DNA of 64,000 nt from Lentihominibacter hominis (GCF_014385065.1 NZ_JACRTA010000001.1:248001-312000), one strand, 5' to 3'; numbered from the stretch's first letter, positions 35,810 to 45,144 are shown. Translations and numbers: made by a program. The notes: generated by a model not told the origin, from the letters alone.

Positions 35810-36751
35810 CTATATCAACCCTTTCGTTTCATCTATTCCAAGCATAATATTCATATTCTGTATCGCAGCTCCCGACGCGCCTTTGCCCAGATTATCATAA
35901 GTTGCTATGAGCAATATATTTTCATCGTTTCCTTCTACAGCTATTTCAAGTGTATTTGATCCTGACAGCCTTCCCGCTGCTATGAATCCTTCATCATCAA
36001 GAGATTCTTTTACTTTCACTAAGGGCTGCCCTTCATAATAATCCGACATTATTTTTTCTACATCCGTTTTTGATGCACCGCTGATTTTAACAGGTACAGT
36101 CACCTCCATGCCGCTGTAGTAATCTCCAACTATAGGCATAAATGCAGGCGGTGTACTGATTCCCGTTGCCGACAGGATTTCCGGAAGATGCTTATGTGTC
36201 TGCGATATTCCATACTGTCTCGGACTGCATAGAATATCCTGCCCTCCCATATTGCCTCTTTGCCTATCTCCTGCCTCATACTGTGCTATCATTTTTTTTC
36301 CGCCTCCGCTGTAGCCTGTAAGTGAAGTAGCGGAGAAAGGATAGTCCGCCGATATAATACCTGCTTCAAGTAACGGCTTTATCAGCAAAATGACTCCTGT
36401 TGCATGACACCCGGGCACAGCCACCCTGTTGCTTTCTTTTATCATATCTCTCTGCTGCGGACAAAGTTCCGGCATTCCATATACCCATGAAAGATCAGTT
36501 CTGTGAGCAGTAGATGTATCAAGTATCCTGCATTCCGCAGGCGCTGCATCCGCAATTTCTCTTGCGGCAGAGTCAGGCAGACACAAAAAGGAAACATCGG
36601 CTTTTTTTATCAATGCCAATCTTTCCTCTAAGTCCTTACGCTTATCTGAATCTATTTTTAATACTTCTATATCATCGCGTTTTTGAAAATATTGATGTAT
36701 CTTTAACCCTGTAGTGCCTTCCGCACCGTCAATAAATACTTTATATTTCAT
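35810..36751 (-). CDS. argC: N-acetyl-gamma-glutamyl-phosphate reductase (short type)
   Basis: A 313-residue NADP enzyme that reduces acetylglutamyl phosphate. The dinucleotide fold starts FIDGAEGTTGLKI, and the active-site Cys is in AVPGCHATG. It is the shorter type 2 form, lacking part of the dimer domain of the 345-residue type. Its ribosome-binding site is GGAGG. First gene of the arg operon, downstream of a promoter with two ArgR boxes. Confidence 0.95.
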   Translation of the reverse strand: MKYKVFIDGAEGTTGLKIHQYFQKRDDIEVLKIDSDKRKDLEERLALIKKADVSFLCLPDSAAREIADAAPAECRILDTSTAHRTDLSWVYGMPELCPQQRDMIKESNRVAVPGCHATGVILLIKPLLEAGIISADYPFSATSLTGYSGGGKKMIAQYEAGDRQRGNMGGQDILCSPRQYGISQTHKHLPEILSATGISTPPAFMPIVGDYYSGMEVTVPVKISGASKTDVEKIMSDYYEGQPLVKVKESLDDEGFIAAGRLSGSNTLEIAVEGNDENILLIATYDNLGKGASGAAIQNMNIMLGIDETKGLI

Positions 36752-36781
36752 AAATTAATGCCTCCGATTTCATGTTGTTTG

Positions 36782-36857
36782 TTTGAATTTTTATTAATTG
36801 TACAGCATATTTATTCACTATGTTTTTTATGATACACCAGTATATAGTTTATTTCAA
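36782..36857 (-). promoter_or_regulatory. argC promoter with two ARG boxes
   Basis: Reverse strand TTGAAA (36852-36857), 17-bp spacer, TATCAT (36829-36834). Two 18-bp ArgR-type boxes lie at 36802-36819 (core TGAATAAATATGC) and 36782-36799 (core TAATAAAAATTCA), separated by 2 bp, the spacing usual for ARG box pairs. The first begins just downstream of the predicted start, so arginine-ArgR would block the operon. Confidence 0.75.
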
Positions 36858-36872
36858 TATTTTTTTACCACT

Positions 36873-37574
36873 TTATCCTAATTTTTTTATTTCCTTTTGC
36901 AGCCTTCCTATTATCTTTTTTTCCAGTCTTGAAATATATGACTGCGATATTCCCATTTTATCGGCAACTTCCTTTTGAGTCAATTCTCTGCCTCCGGCAA
37001 GACCAAATCTCATTTCCACTATTTCACGCTCTCTTCCTGTCAGTTTATCCATAGCATATCCCAAAAGGCTTTTATTCACTTCCTCTTCTATATGCCCATA
37101 GACCTCATCACTTTCTGTACCTAATATATCAGAAAGAAGAAGCTCGTTTCCATCCCAGTCCACATTGAGAGGCTCATCTAAAGATACTTCCCCCTTTATT
37201 TTATTATTTCTTCTCAGATACATAAGAATCTCATTTTCTATACACCTTGATGCATATGTAGCCAGTTTTATATTCTTTTCTATCTTAAAGGTATTAACAG
37301 CCTTTATCAATCCTATGGTTCCTATGGAAATAAGATCTTCCACATTCACACCTGCACTTTCAAACTTCTTTGCTATATAGACCACCAGTCTAAGATTATG
37401 TTCTATCAGCAGATCTCTGTCTATTTTACTTCCCGCCATAAATCCCAGTATGGCCTTATGTTCTTCCTCTGCAGAGAGAGGAGGCGGCAGCGTATCATTA
37501 CCTCCTATGTAAAAAACTTTATTTTTCTTGTTTAAAAATTTCAGCCTCAGCCATAACATCAATTTCCTTATCAT
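36873..37574 (-). CDS. sigE: Early mother-cell sigma factor E (pro-form)
   Basis: A 233-residue pro-sigma factor. The first about 28 residues, basic and hydrophobic ([13 protein letters not shown]), are the pro-sequence cut by SpoIIGA near the VFYIGG segment. [24 protein letters not shown] and [17 protein letters not shown] follow; region 4 ends [18 protein letters not shown] start it at ATG 37574 after GGGAGAGG. A longer frame to 37688 lies inside spoIIGA and is not supported. It lies 13 bp after spoIIGA. Confidence 0.95.
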   Translation of the reverse strand: MIRKLMLWLRLKFLNKKNKVFYIGGNDTLPPPLSAEEEHKAILGFMAGSKIDRDLLIEHNLRLVVYIAKKFESAGVNVEDLISIGTIGLIKAVNTFKIEKNIKLATYASRCIENEILMYLRRNNKIKGEVSLDEPLNVDWDGNELLLSDILGTESDEVYGHIEEEVNKSLLGYAMDKLTGREREIVEMRFGLAGGRELTQKEVADKMGISQSYISRLEKKIIGRLQKEIKKLG

Positions 37575-37587
37575 TATTCCTCTCCCT

Positions 37588-38430
37588 TCACGTTTTCCTG
37601 TCCGACATATCTTTGGATAAAAGCAACTCACACCCATTGGCTGCTTTCCCATATATGTTGAATTCTCTGCTTCCCTTAGCAATAACATTTCCCCTGAGCC
37701 GTCTTCCTGAAATTTCTATAAAATCCACACGAAGCGACATCATTATACCCTTTGTTCCTATTGCCTCGTAAGGTACAATGCCTATTCTGTCATCACTGAC
37801 AGCGCCCTCATCTTCGAATCTACTCCACAGACTTTCCTGAGCCACCGCTACAGGTTTTCCGTTTATAGGATCTGTAAGCTGATTTCCGGTGTCGAAAAAA
37901 CCTTTTGTTTCAAAGACTTCATCTCCGATAAATATCTTTACATCAAAAACATGTTCCTCATAAAACTTCCTGCTTGCCACAGTTTTCATTATTTGCTTAG
38001 CAGTGAATGTACCCATACCGATAAAAAGAGCTAAAAAGGCAGCTTTCATATCTCCTGTGTATATTCCCGAAGCTGTATATATACCGGGGTTTTGAGTTAT
38101 CAGCAAAAGCCCCATTGTAAGGCCTCCCATAAAATATGTCACAAGAATCATGGTCAGAGCTTTCTTCCATATACGCTCTTTACCTAATACAACAAAACAT
38201 ACAGCAAAGGCAAACATTATCTCGGATATAACCGTAAAATACATTGGCAGTGGCAAAAATATTTCCATGGAAAAAATGCCGCACATTACACCGCCTAAAA
38301 CAAATCTGATCTTATCCTTTAAAACAGTGAATCTGACTTTAAAAATCTCAGCTGTTATGTAAAGAAGCACGCACCCTATTACGAAATTCTCTATGAAGAG
38401 AATCTCCCCGTATACTATCAATTTTTTCAC
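37588..38430 (-). CDS. spoIIGA: Sigma-E processing peptidase SpoIIGA
   Basis: A 280-residue membrane aspartic protease. Five hydrophobic segments fill residues 5-145, and the cytosolic catalytic domain carries FFDTGNQL with D180. It dimerises to cut pro-sigma E in the mother cell after a signal from the forespore (SpoIIR, not seen here). Start ATG follows the promoter at 38469-38518. It forms an operon with sigE. Confidence 0.93.
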   Translation of the reverse strand: MKKLIVYGEILFIENFVIGCVLLYITAEIFKVRFTVLKDKIRFVLGGVMCGIFSMEIFLPLPMYFTVISEIMFAFAVCFVVLGKERIWKKALTMILVTYFMGGLTMGLLLITQNPGIYTASGIYTGDMKAAFLALFIGMGTFTAKQIMKTVASRKFYEEHVFDVKIFIGDEVFETKGFFDTGNQLTDPINGKPVAVAQESLWSRFEDEGAVSDDRIGIVPYEAIGTKGIMMSLRVDFIEISGRRLRGNVIAKGSREFNIYGKAANGCELLLSKDMSDRKT

Positions 38431-38468
38431 CCGTAAAATTCCTTTATGTAAAAACGATGGTAATTAGG

Positions 38469-38518
38469 ATTATATATTGTTTAATCATCGCAATTTGTCG
38501 AAAAGAGAGATTGTCAAA
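38469..38518 (-). promoter_or_regulatory. spoIIG promoter with two Spo0A boxes
   Basis: On the forward strand TTTGTCGAA (38494-38502) matches the Spo0A box fully, and ATTGTCAAA (38510-38518) matches 8 of 9. On the reverse strand the first box gives TCGACA as a -35 element 21 bp from TATAAT (38469-38474). The long spacer and Spo0A box overlapping the -35 are the known architecture of the Bacillus spoIIG promoter. Confidence 0.8.
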
Positions 38519-38529
38519 ACAAAAAAGCC

Positions 38530-38558
38530 TTGCAAAAAAAATATTAAAAAGCAATAAT
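38530..38558 (+). promoter_or_regulatory. Putative promoter of the LuxR-type gene
   Basis: TTGCAA (38530-38535), 17-bp spacer, AATAAT (38553-38558), 25 bp before the start codon. Moderate match. Confidence 0.45.
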
Positions 38559-38583
38559 ATCTGTAATATTATTGGAGGATGAA

Positions 38584-39552
38584 ATGATAATACTATCTAT
38601 GTTTACAAGTATGGTTTTCTATGTGTTTACCATAATAACCTGCACCGTTGCCGCTACGTTATATGTAAGATTTTCCGTCAAGAGAGAAGGTTCACTATAC
38701 AAAACAATCTCTGTCCTGCTCTTATCCTTTCTTGCCTATACTATAATGGAAATGTTTGTAACGTTTTTTACTGAGCTGCATATTACAAAACCTCTGTTCT
38801 ATACTCTTACAACTCTTTCAGATGTGGCTTATTTCTTTATCGCAGCCTCTTGGCTCGCAGCCATAGTCACAATATCAGGAAATCCATATATTATCAGAAT
38901 CAAAGGATTCTGCATATACACAGCCATATACGGCATAACTGTGGATGTTCTTAACCTTATGGCCAAATTCAGTCCGTCTGTATTAGGCCTCACTCAAAAG
39001 AAAACTTCTGAGATCCTTTTATATATCAACTGTACATTCGATATAACATTAATCCTCATAGGTATATTTTTTATTTTCTACGGAATCTTCAAAATGAAAG
39101 GAGAACGGCAAAGAAAATGGGTTCTGCTCTTTTCCTCATTCCTCGTAATCTACATGATTTATATCACCAACTGGGATATAATATCCTGCCTTGATGAGGT
39201 TCCCAACCAAATACTGTTTTCAAGTTTCGATCCCGCCCATATTTTCTATGCGGCAATGTGTATCCTGACCCTTTATATGGTGTCAAGGAAAAATGAATTC
39301 AGAGCAAACTATTATATGCCTGAAATTCTGGGAATCACTGGTGAAGAGACCTTAGAATCTGTCGGCAGAAAATACAAACTGACATCACGTGAACTTGAAT
39401 TGCTGAGCATCGCCTGCAGCGGCCTCAGCAATCCCGATATAGCAAAAAAACTATATATATCCAAGAGTACCGTAAAACAACATCTCTCACATATATATAA
39501 AAAACTAAATGTTAAAAACAGATATGAACTGATCAAAAAAATCAAGCTCTGA
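38584..39552 (+). CDS. LuxR-type regulator with an integral membrane sensor domain
   Basis: A 322-residue protein. About seven hydrophobic helices fill residues 1-235. The last 65 residues are a GerE/LuxR helix-turn-helix: LTSRELELLSIACSGLSNPDIAKKL and STVKQHLSHIYKKLNVKNR. It is thus a one-component membrane regulator that could sense a ligand in the lipid or extracellular phase. ATG 38584 has GGAGGA at good spacing. It lies 113 bp upstream of the carboxylesterase gene on the same strand, a natural candidate target. Confidence 0.82.
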   Translation: MIILSMFTSMVFYVFTIITCTVAATLYVRFSVKREGSLYKTISVLLLSFLAYTIMEMFVTFFTELHITKPLFYTLTTLSDVAYFFIAASWLAAIVTISGNPYIIRIKGFCIYTAIYGITVDVLNLMAKFSPSVLGLTQKKTSEILLYINCTFDITLILIGIFFIFYGIFKMKGERQRKWVLLFSSFLVIYMIYITNWDIISCLDEVPNQILFSSFDPAHIFYAAMCILTLYMVSRKNEFRANYYMPEILGITGEETLESVGRKYKLTSRELELLSIACSGLSNPDIAKKLYISKSTVKQHLSHIYKKLNVKNRYELIKKIKL

Positions 39553-39665
39553 TCAAAAACTGTACTGTCGTACTATATCAAAATTTTTATCAGTAAATTA
39601 TAATAATCTGCAATAAAAGTTTTTATTTTAAAAACATATTAAATGTTTTTGAAAGGAGGCAAAGA

Positions 39666-41282
39666 ATGAACAGGATATTAATAATGTTTTTTGCAGTTCT
39701 TACCCTATCTTTTGGCATGAGCCTTTCCGGATGCGGCGAATCACAGACTGTTGCAAAGGCACCATCCGGAACGTATATAGGGCAGCAAAATGAGGGAATT
39801 GATGAATTTTTAGGTATACGATACGGAAATATGGAGCCTTTTAAAGCAGCTACAGATGTTAAAACAACTGCAGAAGATGAAATAAAGGCTACATCCTTCG
39901 GTTATAACTGTATCCAGCCCTACGATGAAGTGGAAACAGCATCTCAGGACCCATGCTCACAGGATTGCCTGTTCCTTAATGTATGGACCAAAGATACAGA
40001 AACAAAGGATAAGCCTGTAATAATGTTTATCCATGGAGGCAGTTGTATATGGGGAGGAACATCCGATCCTTCTTATGACGGAGAATACTTTATCAGAAAC
40101 CTTCCGGAAGGAGAAGACTGTGTATTTGTTACCATCAACTACAGAATGTCTATAATGTCCGGTGTGGATATGTCCGTACTGGAAGGATATACAGATGAAT
40201 ATGCCGATGCTATAAATTTAAGCAAGCTTGATCAGACGCAAGCTTTAAAATGGATAAACCAAAACATCTCTGCATTCGGCGGTGATCCTGAGAACGTAAC
40301 TATCATGGGACAGTCCGCAGGCGGAGGCGCTGTGGAAATGCTTATGGCAGATCAAAGTACTCACAAATATTTCAACAGAGCTATCATCAACAGCGGAACC
40401 CAATCAAGAGAAGCAGTATCAAAAGAAACCGTAACAGAAAATTCCAAAATAATATTTGAAATGCTTGGGGTGAGAACAGTAGAAGAAGCTGCAGCCTTGA
40501 CGGATAAAAATATCTCTGAAAACATATCAGACATCGTAGACCGCCTTGGCAGAGCACACCCCGGTCTTAAATGCGCAGACGGCAGAATCGTATCCGAAAC
40601 ATGGTGGGAAGATCTTCAAAATGGAGTCGCTTCAGATATAGACCTTCTTATAGGCGGCACCAATGGCGAAGAGGATTGGAATGCTGTCGACTGGGACAAC
40701 AGTATCTCGGAGGCTATATCCGACCCACAGTCAATATACGATTATATGGTAGAGACAGATACAATGAGATCCGATGCTTATGGCAGATATTACGGAGTGG
40801 AAAAAGAAGGATTCTACGACACTTTCCTTACAATGGGTGATGATCCGGTAAAACAAGCTATGGATATGTATAATGAAATCTATTTCAATTACCCTACTCA
40901 GATGATTGCCGAGACTCAATCAAAATACAATCAAAATACCTATCTTTATTACTGGGAATATGCGCCTGATATGAAAAGTGTCATTGAATACAGTGGTGAT
41001 TCAGCAGAAGTCTCTCCTTATGGCAGAGCACTTCACTGTATGGATCTGTGTTTTGAATTCGGCTGTAAAGACGGATATACCGAACTTACCGGTGATCCGG
41101 ATCTTATGTCTGATGAAATGATATCCAAAGCCCAGTCTATGGTGTATCATTTTGCCAAGACAGGCAATCCTAACAACGATTTAATTCCCAAGTGGACACC
41201 ATATGATGTAGGACGGATTTTGCGGACATTCAAAATAAAAAAGAATGTGGAGGTAACATACAATGGCAAAATCATTATTTGA
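39666..41282 (+). CDS. Lipoprotein carboxylesterase (type B), C-terminus replaced by the mobile element
   Basis: A secreted lipoprotein esterase with signal peptide and lipobox LSGC (Cys23). Oxyanion loop FIHGG is at residues 121-125, the nucleophile Ser217 is in GQSAGG, and DCLFLNVW and FVTINYR are family marks. A Glu in GTNGEEDW and a His in RALHCMDL would complete the triad. Codons 1-513 are native; from residue 514 the frame reads into the inserted element and ends after 25 foreign residues. The native end (GTEN) lies at 52260-52274, so the intact protein would have 517 residues. The catalytic core is intact, so activity may persist. Confidence 0.9.
   Translation: MNRILIMFFAVLTLSFGMSLSGCGESQTVAKAPSGTYIGQQNEGIDEFLGIRYGNMEPFKAATDVKTTAEDEIKATSFGYNCIQPYDEVETASQDPCSQDCLFLNVWTKDTETKDKPVIMFIHGGSCIWGGTSDPSYDGEYFIRNLPEGEDCVFVTINYRMSIMSGVDMSVLEGYTDEYADAINLSKLDQTQALKWINQNISAFGGDPENVTIMGQSAGGGAVEMLMADQSTHKYFNRAIINSGTQSREAVSKETVTENSKIIFEMLGVRTVEEAAALTDKNISENISDIVDRLGRAHPGLKCADGRIVSETWWEDLQNGVASDIDLLIGGTNGEEDWNAVDWDNSISEAISDPQSIYDYMVETDTMRSDAYGRYYGVEKEGFYDTFLTMGDDPVKQAMDMYNEIYFNYPTQMIAETQSKYNQNTYLYYWEYAPDMKSVIEYSGDSAEVSPYGRALHCMDLCFEFGCKDGYTELTGDPDLMSDEMISKAQSMVYHFAKTGNPNNDLIPKWTPYDVGRILRTFKIKKNVEVTYNGKIII
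41196..41205. other. Left attachment core of the element (attL)
   Basis: ACACCATATG, identical to 52251-52260. It encodes the Thr-Pro-Tyr codons 511-513 of the esterase. Confidence 0.85.
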
Positions 41283-41637
41283 GGAACTGGGCGGAAGATA
41301 CGAAAGACAAGAGGATTATCTAATTCCATGTATGACTTTACCCGCCGAAGAAGAACAGCCGATAGGCATATGGGGACAGCGGCATTTAGATTATCTGAAG
41401 CAATACCGCAAAGTTACATACACCAATTTTCTCACAAGCGGCAGGCTCAACGCCTATCTTGCCGACATCGACAGACAGGCACAGGAACGCTTTGAACGGC
41501 TCATAGAGGGCATGAAACAGGCACAGGGCATAACGGAACAGCTAAAGGCAGAAAACGCCTTAGAATGGACAGGATACCTCAATAACATAAGGGCTTGTGC
41601 GAGGGAGATTGTGGAAAAGGAAATTATTTTTGCATAA
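41263..41637 (+). CDS. tnpV: TnpV family transposon-encoded protein
   Basis: A 124-residue acidic, helical protein recognised as TnpV by its SLFEELGG start, the GIWGQRHLDYLKQYRK segment and the LNAYLADIDRQAQERFERLI helix. TnpV proteins are standard passengers of Tn4451-like elements; function is unproven. It begins 57 bp inside the left end, with GGAGGT eight bases before the ATG, and overlaps the read-through end of the esterase frame. A terminator follows (41648-41675). Confidence 0.85.
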   Translation: MAKSLFEELGGRYERQEDYLIPCMTLPAEEEQPIGIWGQRHLDYLKQYRKVTYTNFLTSGRLNAYLADIDRQAQERFERLIEGMKQAQGITEQLKAENALEWTGYLNNIRACAREIVEKEIIFA

Positions 41638-41647
41638 ACAGATGATT

Positions 41648-41675
41648 AGTGGCAGGGGAAATCCTGCCGCTTTTT
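41648..41675 (+). terminator. Terminator after tnpV
   Basis: AGTGGCAGG pairs with CCTGCCGCT (one G-U pair) and is followed by TTTTT. Confidence 0.85.
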
Positions 41676-41693
41676 CTGCTTTAGTTTGTCAGC

Positions 41694-41722
41694 TTGACAA
41701 ATAAAGGGTTAAGGAATATAAT
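41694..41722 (+). promoter_or_regulatory. tet(O) promoter
   Basis: Perfect consensus boxes: TTGACA (41694-41699), 17-bp spacer, TATAAT (41717-41722). Confidence 0.93.
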
Positions 41723-41754
41723 TAGATTCAGTATTATACAAGGAGTTAATAAAT

Positions 41755-41778
41755 ATGCGGCAAGGTATTCTTAAATAA
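41755..41778 (+). CDS. tet(O) leader peptide (7 codons)
   Basis: AGGAG (41741-41745) and ATG 41755 open a 7-codon frame, MRQGILK. The coding bases GGTATTCTTAAATAAACTG can pair with CAGTTTAAGAATAC about 90 bases downstream. In tet(M)-type leaders, translation of such a peptide couples ribosome movement to antitermination. The frame and pairing are seen; the mechanism is inferred from relatives. Confidence 0.6.
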   Translation: MRQGILK

Positions 41779-41966
41779 ACTGTCAATTTGATAGTGGGAA
41801 CAAAAAGTAGCAGTCCCGTTTCACTTTTAATATGGGGCTTAGTTTTTTGTACCCAGTTTAAGAATACTTTTATCATGTAATTTTATATGCCCGAAAACAT
41901 ATAAGTGTTTTGGGGCTATTGGAGTTATTTACCCAGTGATAGGAGTATTTATCACTGGGTATTTTT
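41755..41966 (+). promoter_or_regulatory. tet(O) transcriptional attenuator
   Basis: The leader holds a long-range stem (41764-41779 region with about 41855-41875) and a terminator, ACCCAGTGAT (41931-41940) paired with ATCACTGGGT (41951-41960), followed by ATTTTT. It ends 37 bp before tet(O). Tetracycline-slowed ribosomes would be expected to favour readthrough. Confidence 0.8.
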
Positions 41967-42002
41967 ATGCCCTTTTTTGGGTGTTGATAGGAGGAAAATC
42001 AC

Positions 42003-43922
42003 ATGAAAATAATTAACTTAGGCATTCTGGCTCACGTTGACGCAGGAAAGACAACATTAACGGAGAGTTTATTGTATACCAGTGGTGCAATTGCAGAACT
42101 AGGGAGCGTAGATAAAGGCACAACAAGGACAGATACAATGAATTTGGAGCGTCAAAGGGGAATCACTATCCAGACAGCAGTGACATCTTTTCAGTGGGAG
42201 GATGTAAAAGTCAACATTATAGATACGCCAGGCCATATGGATTTTTTGGCGGAAGTATACCGTTCTTTATCCGTATTAGACGGAGCAGTATTATTAGTTT
42301 CTGCAAAGGATGGCATACAGGCACAGACCCGTATACTGTTTCATGCACTACAGACAATGAAGATTCCGACAATTTTTTTCATCAATAAAATTGACCAAGA
42401 GGGGATTGATTTGCCAATGGTATATCGGGAAATGAAAGCAAAGCTTTCTTCGGAAATTATAGTGAAGCAAAAGGTTGGGCAGCATCCCCATGTAAATGTA
42501 ACGGACAATGATGATATGGAACAGTGGGATGCGGTAATTATGGGAAACGATGAACTATTAGAGAAATATATGTCAGGAAAACCGTTTAAAATGTCAGAAC
42601 TGGAACAGGAAGAAAACAGGAGATTCCAAAACGGAACGTTATTTCCCGTTTATCACGGAAGCGCTAAAAACAATCTGGGGATTCGGCAGCTTATAGAAGT
42701 AATTGCCAGTAAGTTTTATTCATCAACGCCTGAAGGTCAATCTGAACTATGCGGGCAGGTTTTTAAGATTGAATATTCAGAGAAAAGGCGGCGTTTTGTT
42801 TATGTGCGTATATATAGCGGAACATTGCATTTGAGAGATGTTATTAGAATATCTGAAAAAGAGAAAATAAAAATCACAGAGATGTGTGTTCCGACAAACG
42901 GTGAATTATATCCATCCGATACAGCCTGCTCTGGTGATATTGTAATTTTACCAAATGATGTTTTGCAGCTAAACAGTATTTTGGGGAACGGAATGCTGTT
43001 GCCGCAGAGAAAATTTATTGAAAATCCTCTCCCTATGCTCCAAACAACGATTGCAGTAAAGAAATCTGAACAGCGGGAAATATTGCTTGGGGCACTTACA
43101 GAAATTTCAGATGGCGACCCTCTTTTAAAATATTATGTGGATACTACAACGCATGAGATTATACTTTCTTTTTTGGGGAATGTGCAGATGGAAGTCATTT
43201 GTGCCATCCTTGAGGAAAAATATCATGTGGAGGCAGAAATAAAAGAGCCTACTGTTATATATATGGAAAGACCGCTTAGAAAAGCAGAATATACCATCCA
43301 CATAGAAGTTCCGCCAAATCCTTTCTGGGCTTCTGTCGGGTTGTCCATAGAGCCGCTCCCTATTGGAAGCGGAGTGCAGTATGAAAGCAGAGTTTCACTT
43401 GGATATTTAAACCAATCGTTCCAAAATGCGGTTATGGAGGGGGTTCTTTATGGCTGCGAGCAGGGGCTGTATGGATGGAAAGTGACAGACTGTAAAATCT
43501 GTTTTGAATATGGATTGTATTATAGCCCTGTAAGTACCCCCGCAGACTTTCGGCTGCTTTCCCCTATCGTATTGGAGCAGGCTTTAAAAAAAGCAGGGAC
43601 AGAACTATTAGAGCCATATCTCCACTTTGAAATTTATGCACCGCAGGAATATCTCTCACGGGCGTATCATGATGCTCCAAGGTATTGTGCAGATATTGTA
43701 AGTACTCAGATAAAGAATGACGAGGTCATTCTGAAAGGAGAAATCCCTGCCAGATGTATTCAAGAATACAGGAACGATTTAACTTATTTCACGAATGGGC
43801 AGGGAGTCTGCTTGACAGAGTTAAAAGGATACCAGCCAGCTATTGGTAAATTTATTTGCCAACCCCGCCGCCCGAATAGCCGTATAGATAAGGTTCGGCA
43901 TATGTTCCACAAGTTAGCTTAA
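42003..43922 (+). CDS. tet(O): Tetracycline resistance ribosomal protection protein Tet(O)
   Basis: A 639-residue translational GTPase of the EF-G type that removes tetracycline from the ribosome. G1 is AHVDAGKTT (residues 10-18), G3 DTPGH (74-78) and G4 NKID (128-131). Domain IV carries the RPS-specific loops that reach the drug site. Length, start ([13 protein letters not shown]) and end (RHMFHKLA) match Tet(O) as I recall it, with a few substitutions. A mosaic with Tet(32) or Tet(W) cannot be excluded by eye. It has AGGAGG (41989-41994) and an attenuated promoter. Its base composition is lower in G+C than the mobilization genes that follow. Confidence 0.93.
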   Translation: MKIINLGILAHVDAGKTTLTESLLYTSGAIAELGSVDKGTTRTDTMNLERQRGITIQTAVTSFQWEDVKVNIIDTPGHMDFLAEVYRSLSVLDGAVLLVSAKDGIQAQTRILFHALQTMKIPTIFFINKIDQEGIDLPMVYREMKAKLSSEIIVKQKVGQHPHVNVTDNDDMEQWDAVIMGNDELLEKYMSGKPFKMSELEQEENRRFQNGTLFPVYHGSAKNNLGIRQLIEVIASKFYSSTPEGQSELCGQVFKIEYSEKRRRFVYVRIYSGTLHLRDVIRISEKEKIKITEMCVPTNGELYPSDTACSGDIVILPNDVLQLNSILGNGMLLPQRKFIENPLPMLQTTIAVKKSEQREILLGALTEISDGDPLLKYYVDTTTHEIILSFLGNVQMEVICAILEEKYHVEAEIKEPTVIYMERPLRKAEYTIHIEVPPNPFWASVGLSIEPLPIGSGVQYESRVSLGYLNQSFQNAVMEGVLYGCEQGLYGWKVTDCKICFEYGLYYSPVSTPADFRLLSPIVLEQALKKAGTELLEPYLHFEIYAPQEYLSRAYHDAPRYCADIVSTQIKNDEVILKGEIPARCIQEYRNDLTYFTNGQGVCLTELKGYQPAIGKFICQPRRPNSRIDKVRHMFHKLA

Positions 43923-43973
43923 CAGCTTGCAAAAGTCATATAAAATGAGATTTGAAAGGATTAGAGACTAATT

Positions 43974-44147
43974 ATGATGAAATGCGAATGGATATTGTGT
44001 CCTGTTTGTGGGAGCAAAACCCGTAATAAAATTAGGAAGGACACTGTTTTGGAGAATTATCCTCTTTATTGTCCAAAATGCAGACAAGAAAGATTGATTA
44101 AAGTTGACAACTTGAAGATAACTGTCATCAAAGAGCCAGACGCTTAA
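43974..44147 (+). CDS. Cysteine-rich KTR-type zinc-ribbon peptide
   Basis: A 57-residue peptide with two CPxC knuckles, CPVC and CPKC, and the KTRNKIR stretch that gives the 'cysteine-rich KTR' name to peptides found directly after tet genes in Firmicute elements. It lies 51 bp after tet(O) and is followed by a strong terminator (44153-44199). A nucleic-acid-binding role is plausible but unproven. Confidence 0.8.
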   Translation: MMKCEWILCPVCGSKTRNKIRKDTVLENYPLYCPKCRQERLIKVDNLKITVIKEPDA

Positions 44148-44152
44148 GACGC

Positions 44153-44199
44153 AGAGCCGATGAAATTGTGGAACAATTCACGAATCATCGGCTCTTTTT
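44153..44199 (+). terminator. Terminator of the tet(O) unit
   Basis: AGAGCCGATGA (44153-44163) pairs with TCATCGGCTCT (44185-44195), followed by a T-run. Confidence 0.92.
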
Positions 44200-44314
44200 G
44201 TTTCGTATTTGAAAGAACAAACTCACCAAATAAAAAAACGATATTCGGGTGGGTTATTTTGTTATACCCTAAATTACCCTCTGAATTTGTTTTTTAATTT
44301 GGAGGGATTTTTTT

Positions 44315-44443
44315 ATGTTCTTTTTTCGGGCGGTTATTTATCTGCTCATACGAAGTAAAATTTATCAATACATAGCATGTCAGAGAACGGCAGGAAACCA
44401 GTTAAAAAAATTTCTGCCAGTGCAGCGGTACTTCTCACCTTGA
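44315..44443 (+). CDS. Possible 42-residue membrane peptide
   Basis: GGAGGG lies eight bases before ATG 44315. The product starts with a hydrophobic stretch (MFFFRAVIYLLI) and continues basic to the stop at 44443. No family recognised. It occupies the leader region before the first sigma-like gene and could instead be a regulatory leader. Confidence 0.35.
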   Translation: MFFFRAVIYLLIRSKIYQYIACQRTAGNQLKKFLPVQRYFSP

Positions 44444-44487
44444 AAGTAGAAGTACAATCTCCATACAACAGAATTACTATTTCCTAT

Positions 44488-44526
44488 AACCGTAAAGGTC
44501 ACAGAGCCTTTGCGGTTTTTCTTTTG
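44488..44526 (+). terminator. Terminator/attenuator ahead of the sigma-like genes
   Basis: AACCGTAAAGGT (44488-44499) pairs with GCCTTTGCGGTT (44506-44517), and TTTTTCTTTT follows. It lies about 110 bp upstream of the first sigma-like gene. Confidence 0.75.
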
Positions 44527-44634
44527 TCGATTTTTGTTGGAAAGTGCCGCAGGGCTGTTTCTTATATTAGGTGTCGTTCGCCGCCTCTCCATCTGGATTT
44601 TAGATTTCAAAAATTCAGATGGGAGGTACTTACG

Positions 44635-45144
44635 GTGAAGTATGCACCAAAAAAAGTATATATCAGAGAAAGCGGTGGCTATGTGGAATTATCTTACACG
44701 GACTTCTGCCGCCGCAGGCAAGCCGACCAGACCTATATGGACAAGCTGTTTATTCCCGTTCAGGGCTGTCTGCTTGAAGTCGTGAGGGAGCAATACACAG
44801 ACTTCTATCGTGACAAGGAACGGTGGCGTTATCTGCAAAAATTAGATACAAAGAACAGCCTGCTATCTCTGGACGGGTTTACAGACAGCGAGGGGAATCC
44901 TCTGGACTTTATCGCTGATGAAGCGGCGGACATTGCGGAAACCGTTGTCAATGCGGTCATGGTGGACAGGCTGAAAGCTGCCCTGCCTTTGCTGTCGGAT
45001 AGTGAACAGGAACTGATACAGGCAATCTTTTTTGACGGACTTTCCGAGCGTGAAGTCGGGGCGAGGTTAGGCATAACCCAGAGCGTTGTGAACAAACGCA
45101 AAGCCAGAATCCTAAGAAAACTAAGAAAGATAATAGAAAGTTAA
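44635..45144 (+). CDS. Sigma-70-like protein 1 of the element
   Basis: A 169-residue protein. The C-terminal helix-turn-helix (LLSDSEQELIQAIFFDGLSEREVGARLGI then SVVNKRKARILRKLRK) is a sigma region 4; the N-terminal half has the weak region 2 pattern of element-borne sigma-like proteins. GTG 44635 has GGGAGGT at good spacing; the frame is open further upstream to 44377, but that part crosses the hairpin at 44488-44526 and looks non-coding. Probably regulates element genes, as related ORFs in Tn916-type elements do. Confidence 0.75.
   Translation: MKYAPKKVYIRESGGYVELSYTDFCRRRQADQTYMDKLFIPVQGCLLEVVREQYTDFYRDKERWRYLQKLDTKNSLLSLDGFTDSEGNPLDFIADEAADIAETVVNAVMVDRLKAALPLLSDSEQELIQAIFFDGLSEREVGARLGITQSVVNKRKARILRKLRKIIES

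Noticed and set aside
42003-43922. Mosaic tet gene (O/32/O or O/W)
   Set aside because: By memory the whole length reads as Tet(O). Mosaic joints cannot be judged without alignment, so I kept the simple call.
44377-44634. N-terminal extension of sigma-like protein 1
   Set aside because: The extension crosses a strong terminator-like hairpin and lacks a ribosome-binding site, while GTG 44635 has a good one.
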